Source: an uncultured bacterium
GTDB lineage: Bacteria > Bacteroidota > Bacteroidia > Bacteroidales > Bacteroidaceae
Reading direction: 5' to 3'
Assembly: GCA_905215345.1 (NCBI GenBank)
Contig: CAJMPR010000004.1
Location: 248,001 to 312,000, forward strand
DNA length: 64,000 bases
Shown: positions 59,461-64,000 of the stretch, in pieces
How the letters are laid out: each line of letters starts with the position of its first letter
Position numbering within the stretch: the first letter of the stretch is position 1
The notes under the pieces: generated by a model
The model's input: only the letters and a program-made list of their open reading frames with translations
What the model was told of the DNA's origin: nothing
The model's database searches: none
Program-made: the position numbers and the translations under genes

Positions 59461-61557
59461 ATGAAACTAAGATATTTGTCAGGCATTCTTCTGCTAATGG
59501 TCGGTTTTTTTGCCACATCTTGTGAAGAAGAGGTAGACTATACCATCCGTACCGGTGAGATTATATCAGAGGTTACAACCGGAGATGCCGATGTTACCGC
59601 TATTTCGGCAAAGGTAAGCGGCACCGTGAAAGATTTAACGAAAGTAGCTGCTGCATCTTATGAGGTGGGTGTGTATTATGGAACTGAAGAGAACCCGGTG
59701 AATACCGGTAGCAAGAAAACAGGTGCTGTGGATGAAAACGGCAATGTTGCTACCTTGCTCGACGGACTTACTACAGGAGAAACCTATTATTATGTGACGT
59801 ATGTTACGCTCCAGAAAAAAGTGTCAAAGTATGGTGAAGTAAAATCGTTTGTGGCTACTCAAGCACGTATTACGAATGAGGATGCGACAGATGTTGCGGC
59901 TACTAAAGCTACTCTTACCGGTAACATGAGTGGTATAGAAGGATTGGAAACTCCTGAAGCCGGTGTCAAACTGGCAATGTCTGCCGATGCTGTCAAAGAA
60001 GGGAAGGCTTATGAATTGGGTACTGTTAAAGGGTTGCTTCCCGGCACTACTTATCATTACGCCACATTTATAAAAGTGGGTAACGGCTATGTGTATGGTG
60101 ATACAAAGTCGTTTACCACATTGAAGCAGCAAATGGAATATGTGGATATGGGCCTGAGCGTACTATGGGCTAAATGTAACATTGGTGCTGAAACTGAAAA
60201 TGAGGCGGGTGCTCTTTTTGGTTACGGTGAAACCACCGCATTGCAGTTCTCTACTGCTGTGGGTGATTATCCGATGTCCGATATTGCCGCTACCGAAAAT
60301 GATGTCGTCTTTAGTCTCGACATTGATGTAGATACTCCGATGAAGAGTCAGATGCCTACTGCTGCCCACATGGCAGAATTGGTAAACAATACATCGCACG
60401 AGTGGACTACGGTAGATGGTGTGGAAGGTATGCGCTTTACGGCTGCCAATGGTAACAGTATTTTCTTACCTGCCCCAGGATATCGTAATGGTGAGGAAAT
60501 GGTAGCTGATGCTAAAGGTTATTATTGGAGTGGCAGCGTCAGTTCAACGAATGTGGATTATGGCAGTACGTTGAGCTTCCATAACGGAGCGGCGGCTACA
60601 GGTTTCTCCCGTCGCGCATTGGGGCTTTCAGTTCGGTCGGTCCGTGCCTATGCCAGACTGACTCCTGAATCCGGTAAACTTGTCTTTGGTGATATTGAGA
60701 GTAATGGTCGTATGCGCATCGAAATATATAACGAATATGGTGGAACTCAACCCAATCCACCCATTGATCCTACTACTATCAAGTTCTCCAAGAATATGGT
60801 TGTCACTTTCACTTTGACGGGAATTACTGATAACTTAAAACCGAATGCAGCCAATACCTATATTGCCGGTTTGGAATATTCCGATCCGAGCTGGGGAGCG
60901 GCAAGCTATTGGTCAACACTTACTGAAAAGGGTAAATATGAGGATATTGTTACAGGTGACGGAACCTATACCGTATGGATGGAAACGACAACTACTGCCA
61001 ACGGTGCTGTTGTGTTCTGTGTGGACATTGCTAACCTTTGGAACGATATTCTTGATACTTCCAAGGTGGGTGTGGAAATAAATTCCATAAACTTGGATGC
61101 CGATGTGGAGAATGCGATTAATGCAAATATCGTGAGCTTCCAGAACAAAGACGGTGGAGGTGTGGACGGACGAATTGAAATTTACAATGAGTATGGTGCG
61201 GGCGGTGCACAGGCGCAGGGATATTATAACACATCTTTAAAGTTTCATGGTATGATGCTGGTTGATTTCACTATTTCCGGCATTGACGGTAATCTGAAAG
61301 GAGATGCTTCCGGTAGCTATAATGCAGAACTTAGTTATGCCGATGCTGACTGGAATCCGACTTATTGGGGCGGTGCCGGTTATGGCTATGCTACCGTTAC
61401 GGGTGACGGTACGTACCAGGTATGGACTCACCTGAACGGTGATTGTGAAGGTGCCGTCGTCTGGACTATCGAACTTCCTAACCTTTGGAAGGAACTTGTA
61501 GATCCTTCCAAGGTGAGTGTGAAGATCAACAAAGCGATTACCCCGGGTAAGAATTGA
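59461..61557 (+). CDS. Surface lipoprotein with FN3-like, FISUMP-like and duplicated C-terminal modules (SGBP B)
   Basis: 698 residues with a lipoprotein signal (FFATSCEEE, Cys about residue 21). Residues about 30-220 contain two FN3-like repeats (each ending YYYVTYVTL or YHYATFIKV). Residues about 225-400 (YVDMGLSVLWAKCNIGAE...YYWSGSVSS...LGLSVRSVRAY) resemble the FISUMP/DUF1566 type of surface domain. The C-terminus has two copies of a beta module (about 420-545 and 565-695), each with RIEIYNEYG, a VTGDGTY-VW core and a NLW-x4-D-x-SKV end. It is probably a cell-surface binding protein. It is the last gene of the operon, followed by a strong terminator. Confidence 0.75.
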   Translation: MKLRYLSGILLLMVGFFATSCEEEVDYTIRTGEIISEVTTGDADVTAISAKVSGTVKDLTKVAAASYEVGVYYGTEENPVNTGSKKTGAVDENGNVATLLDGLTTGETYYYVTYVTLQKKVSKYGEVKSFVATQARITNEDATDVAATKATLTGNMSGIEGLETPEAGVKLAMSADAVKEGKAYELGTVKGLLPGTTYHYATFIKVGNGYVYGDTKSFTTLKQQMEYVDMGLSVLWAKCNIGAETENEAGALFGYGETTALQFSTAVGDYPMSDIAATENDVVFSLDIDVDTPMKSQMPTAAHMAELVNNTSHEWTTVDGVEGMRFTAANGNSIFLPAPGYRNGEEMVADAKGYYWSGSVSSTNVDYGSTLSFHNGAAATGFSRRALGLSVRSVRAYARLTPESGKLVFGDIESNGRMRIEIYNEYGGTQPNPPIDPTTIKFSKNMVVTFTLTGITDNLKPNAANTYIAGLEYSDPSWGAASYWSTLTEKGKYEDIVTGDGTYTVWMETTTTANGAVVFCVDIANLWNDILDTSKVGVEINSINLDADVENAINANIVSFQNKDGGGVDGRIEIYNEYGAGGAQAQGYYNTSLKFHGMMLVDFTISGIDGNLKGDASGSYNAELSYADADWNPTYWGGAGYGYATVTGDGTYQVWTHLNGDCEGAVVWTIELPNLWKELVDPSKVSVKINKAITPGKN

Positions 61558-61571
61558 TTATTTGACACGAG

Positions 61572-61637
61572 AAAAATCCTACGATAGGAACTTGAAAACA
61601 TATTTTGCTTTCAGGTTCCTATCGTAGGATTTTTTTT
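61572..61637 (+). terminator. Terminator of the second SusC operon
   Basis: A perfect 20-bp stem (61572-61591 with 61615-61634) and a 23-base loop, followed by T. Confidence 0.88.
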
Positions 61638-62369
61638 GTGAAGGTTTGTCTTCTTTGTATGTATCGGAAAAAAACTTAGCGATTGTCACTTTAATTTCCT
61701 CGCTTGTTTTGTTTACTCCCTTAAATAATGCGATTAAATGGCCTGTTTGGAGCTGTTACCGGTGTATTTGTAGCAATGTTACATTTTATAGTATGTTTTG
61801 TTACATCCTGGAAGTTTTTGGGATATTGGACAATTTTACCACTAAAAGTAATCAAAATTAAACATCGGTTACAAAATTGTTGCATACCTTTGTCCTATCA
61901 AACAATGAACCTTGGTAAGGTTGAGTTGTGCCGGAGAACATAAACTGAATATTAAACTTAACACAATCGACAATGAGCACAATGCAATTACCTTATTCTT
62001 TTAAACCGCCTGGTCGGTAGTTCAATTGGAATCCACATGTCCTTTTCCTTCTCGTGTAGGATTTCTCAAATAATTTTAGGAAAATAAAGATATAGCTTGT
62101 GACAAAATTTATTTGTCTCAGGAGTGAATTTCGCCTACCTTCGCGCTGAAGGTCGCCTACTATCAACCCGAAGGTTGCCTACCATCGGGGGGAAGGTTGC
62201 CTACTATCGGAACCGAACTTGAAAACTCGGGACCTTATAATGACTAATGTATTGATTTTCATGTATTTTCGAATTGCTGTTTAGCCACGGCTTTACTTGT
62301 AAAAATACTTGGAATTCATGCCGATATATATTAGATGTTTTTATTTATAAATTTCTAAAAAATGAAAGT
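61638..62369. other. Gene-poor stretch with promoter-like box, micro-frames and repeats
   Basis: About 730 bases without a supported gene. It contains a -7 box TACCTTTG (61885-61892) followed by two very short frames (61904, 12 codons; 61973, 15 codons ending at 62020), a segment resembling the 5' half of a tRNA (62011-62034), and the 22-bp tandem repeat at 62131-62218. The remainder is AT-rich with no signal I recognise. Confidence 0.4.
62131..62218 (+). repeat. 22-bp tandem repeat, four units
   Basis: Units at 62131, 62153, 62175 and 62197, each starting T(C/T)GCCTAC and the first three ending GAAGG (third unit TTGCCTACCATCGGGGGG plus AAGG). The fourth unit is diverged at its end. The period is exactly 22 bp. 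Confidence 0.85.
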
Positions 62370-62816
62370 ATGAAACAGATTGTTTTTTTTATGAAACAAG
62401 ACCTGGTCAATTACTTGCACACCAAGTACGGCCGCTGTCTTAAGGAAGGCGTTATCCGCCTTCCGATTAGTTCAACTCTTTTTTATGTTGTGGATGAATT
62501 GCTCGCTATGTCTCCCCGTCGGTCTTACGTGCGGCCAGAGGGAAACATAGCTTTCTCTATCCCATCATTGGGGGATGTTGATAACAAGAAGATTGTGAAA
62601 TATCATGTGATAAGCAAGGAAAACATTCACCTGCTGGAACGAAGAATTGAAATGGAAATGCGTGTGGAACTGTATGACCTGATGAAAGAAAATCGTCGTC
62701 GCAATATTACTTATATCAAGACGCTGGAGGAGTTTATGCGTAAGTATAATCTTATGGATACTACGGAGGATTCTTTCCTAAAAGGTTTTCAGCGTTGGCG
62801 TAAGCGGTTGCGCTAA
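62370..62816 (+). CDS. Hypothetical protein (148 aa)
   Basis: I place the start at ATG 62370 (MKQIVFFMKQDLVNYLHTKYG); the reading frame is open further upstream. A short overlapping frame at 62362 (ATG AAA GTA TGA) ends just after that start. The protein is basic and mostly helical, with a central segment RPEGNIAFSIPSLGDVDNKKIVKYHVISKENIHLLERRIEMEMR and a C-terminal basic tail (KGFQRWRKRLR). I do not recognise a family, and the basic tail could bind nucleic acid. It is followed by a strong terminator (62826-62870) and then the HU-like gene. The context looks accessory rather than housekeeping. Confidence 0.65.
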   Translation: MKQIVFFMKQDLVNYLHTKYGRCLKEGVIRLPISSTLFYVVDELLAMSPRRSYVRPEGNIAFSIPSLGDVDNKKIVKYHVISKENIHLLERRIEMEMRVELYDLMKENRRRNITYIKTLEEFMRKYNLMDTTEDSFLKGFQRWRKRLR

Positions 62817-62825
62817 ATCTTGATT

Positions 62826-62870
62826 AATAACCGGATTTCCTCGTCGGCTGGGGAATCCGGTTATTTTTTT
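62826..62870 (+). terminator. Terminator after the 148-aa gene
   Basis: A 15-bp stem AATAACCGGATTTCC / GGGAATCCGGTTATT (one G-U pair) with a 10-base loop, followed by TTTTT. Confidence 0.8.
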
Positions 62871-63004
62871 CCGTATTCTTTCTTTTTTCCTGGACTTATC
62901 CCCCCGATTTGTCCTTTTTTTAGCTTCTTATTCTTCTCTTATCCTTTCTATATATAGTTGTAGCGGCATTAAAAAGTGTCCTGTGCCCGTCCGAAAAGTT
63001 TCTT

Positions 63005-63012
63005 CACCTTTG
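63005..63012 (+). promoter_or_regulatory. Near-consensus -7 element of HU-like gene
   Basis: CACCTTTG differs from TAnnTTTG at the first base, 65 bases before ATG 63078. An AAAGGAG ribosome-binding-like site lies at 63065-63071. Confidence 0.4.
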
Positions 63013-63077
63013 CAATGTCAACGTTGATAAAGTGTTTTTTAAAACTATTGTTTCATTAAAAAAGAAAGGAGCTTATT

Positions 63078-63575
63078 ATGGCAATCCGATTTAGAAAAGT
63101 AGAAAGAAACTTGATTCCTAATGATGAAAGTTCGGAAAAACGGGTATTCCCTGTTGTGACTTACAAGTATGACAAAGCTGTCGATTTGAAGGAATTCTCA
63201 AAAGAAATCGCTGGGCAATCCATTTTGGGTGAAGGCGAAGTGTACAATGCGTTGAAGTACTTCCGCACGTTGTTGCAGAAGACTCTGCTGAGTGGCAAAC
63301 TGGTAAATATTGATGGCTTGGGCTGTTTTTACCTTTCCCTGCAGGGCAAGGGGGCGAAGACGGCTGAGGAGTTCACCACCGGTGACATCTCGGGGTTGCG
63401 CATCTGTTTTCGCGCCAGCAATGACATCCGTATCCATAACGGGGCTACTACCCGTACGGATGGGTTGTCGTTCCTCGATGTGGATAAAGTGAACGGAGAA
63501 GAGTCGGGTAACGGTTCCGGTGGCGGTTCGGGTTCCGGCAGCGGAGAAGGCCAAGAGGAAAATCCTTTGGGATAA
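63078..63575 (+). CDS. HU-like DNA-binding protein
   Basis: 165 residues. The HU-related family fold covers about residues 1-125: KRVFPVVTYKYDKAVDLKEFSKEIAGQSILGEGEVYNALKYFRTLLQKTLLSGKLVNIDGLGCFYLSLQGKG, ending with the typical IRICF-like strand. The rest is a low-complexity Gly/Ser tail (GNGSGGGSGSGSGEG). It probably binds DNA non-specifically. In Bacteroides such HU-related genes often sit beside amidase or phage-like genes. A 195-bp inverted repeat follows it. This is the second HU-related gene in the window, and the first (at 3400) also has a long hairpin nearby. Confidence 0.85.
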   Translation: MAIRFRKVERNLIPNDESSEKRVFPVVTYKYDKAVDLKEFSKEIAGQSILGEGEVYNALKYFRTLLQKTLLSGKLVNIDGLGCFYLSLQGKGAKTAEEFTTGDISGLRICFRASNDIRIHNGATTRTDGLSFLDVDKVNGEESGNGSGGGSGSGSGEGQEENPLG

Positions 63576-63590
63576 CCCTCTCTTTGCAGG

Positions 63591-63632
63591 AAAAGTGCGG
63601 GAGGAGGTATTTCTCTCTTCCGCACTTTTTCA
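63591..63632 (+). terminator. Terminator after the HU-like gene
   Basis: A 10-bp stem AAAAGTGCGG / CCGCACTTTT with a longer loop, followed by TC and A/T-rich sequence. Confidence 0.65.
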
Positions 63633-63640
63633 AATATATC

Positions 63641-63836
63641 AGTAACTCAAGTTTCTCAAGTGCTCAACTTGTTAGTTAACAAGGGAAAAAGTTGACAAGA
63701 CACAAGGAAGATACTCTTGCCAACTACAAGTAAACCTGTATAAACGGTATATTTACTGACTATCTTCCTTGTCAACTTGTATCTGAAACCTTGTTTACTC
63801 TTAAGTTGAGTACTTACGAAACTTAAATCAGTAATG
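63641..63836. repeat. Long imperfect inverted repeat
   Basis: The arms are about 70 bp (63647-63714 and 63760-63826), with matching blocks AAGTTTC...CTCAACTT, AAGTTGACAAG and AGGAAGATA paired with their complements on the right. The inner part is capped by AGTAAA/TTTACT. It fills the gap between the HU-like gene and the next gene. Confidence 0.75.
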
Positions 63837-63853
63837 TATAAAAAGAACAGAAT

Positions 63854-64000
63854 ATGGAAACATCAGAATTTATAATTGCTTTTGCCACGACTTTTGGAGG
63901 GTTGGAGGCTGTGAAATGGTTGGTACAGGTGTGGCTGCATCGCAAGACGGATACCCGGAAGCGGGAGAATGAAGTGAGCGAACAGGAAAGGGAAGCGCAT
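63854..64000 (+). CDS. Membrane/coiled-coil protein, cut by window edge
   Basis: ATG 63854 opens a frame of 49 codons that runs off the window. The N-terminus (about residues 4-27: SEFIIAFATTFGGLEAVKWLVQVW) is a probable membrane segment or hairpin, and the continuation (HRKTDTRKRENEVSEQERE) is a charged helix that looks like the start of a coiled coil. This architecture recalls small phage-associated proteins of Bacteroides, but I cannot name a family. It lies 18 bases after the end of the inverted repeat. Confidence 0.6.
   Translation, partial: METSEFIIAFATTFGGLEAVKWLVQVWLHRKTDTRKRENEVSEQEREAH

Noticed and set aside
62011..62080. Full tRNA gene
   Set aside because: Only a D-arm-like piece is present. 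No anticodon arm, T-arm or pairing acceptor stem could be built.
62131..62218. Coding repeat
   Set aside because: The 22-bp period is not a multiple of three, and no long reading frame covers the units.

Overview
The window looks like a chromosome segment of a Bacteroides-type gut bacterium. It carries two SusC/SusD outer-membrane uptake pairs, one with a FecI/FecR-type sigma/anti-sigma switch. Many genes have the Bacteroidota -7 promoter element TAnnTTTG just upstream, most lack a Shine-Dalgarno site, and the housekeeping genes are of Bacteroides type (long-form IspG, TGS-like/uridine-kinase fusion, PurE-GcvH-RpoN cluster). I cannot assign a species from sequence alone.

Layout: 1-3 kb, a cell-envelope trio on the minus strand (transglutaminase-like lipoprotein cut by the window edge, a repetitive charged exported protein, a membrane-anchored HTH protein). 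3.2-6.3 kb, an HU-like DNA-binding protein behind a long leader hairpin, a lipoprotein, an inositol-monophosphatase-family enzyme, ComF and two identical tRNA-Asn genes. 6.4-11.2 kb, an adenosine-kinase-like PfkB enzyme, an S41 protease and an exported GH43/F5-8C/FN3 protein. 11.4-16.6 kb, a minus-strand cluster rpoN - PAP2 - gcvH - purE - ispG. 16.8-33.7 kb, mainly housekeeping: Xaa-Pro peptidase, a sensor-kinase-like protein lacking the phospho-accepting His, nucleoside kinase, Na/Pi symporter, rubredoxin (52 aa), PAS histidine kinase, Ca2+ P-type ATPase, HAD, RibF, a CPBP/DUF2975/HTH operon, SufE, an M28 glutaminyl-cyclase-like lipoprotein and LD-carboxypeptidase. 33.9-36 kb, ptb-buk.

36.3-43.2 kb is an uptake locus on the minus strand: ECF sigma, FecR-like anti-sigma, SusC with an STN signalling domain, and SusD. 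It contains no glycan-degrading enzyme. Its susC leader carries, on the opposite strand, a perfect -7 box and a textbook terminator about 80 bases apart, which predicts a small antisense RNA. 43.3-51.4 kb holds pnp, a thioredoxin-fold lipoprotein without catalytic cysteines, greA (with a terminator inside its leader), a HIT protein, mannose-1-phosphate guanylyltransferase, tRNA-Leu, a Crp/Fnr regulator and an acyltransferase. 52.7-61.6 kb is a second uptake operon (SusC, SusD, two surface lipoproteins). 62-64 kb is a small accessory-looking segment: a 22-bp tandem repeat, an unknown protein, a second HU-like protein, a 195-bp inverted repeat, and the start of a membrane/coiled-coil protein.

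Non-coding structure stands out. There are several intergenic hairpins whose arms are built from 7-8 bp tandem units, a four-palindrome array downstream of buk, and long inverted repeats beside both HU-like genes.
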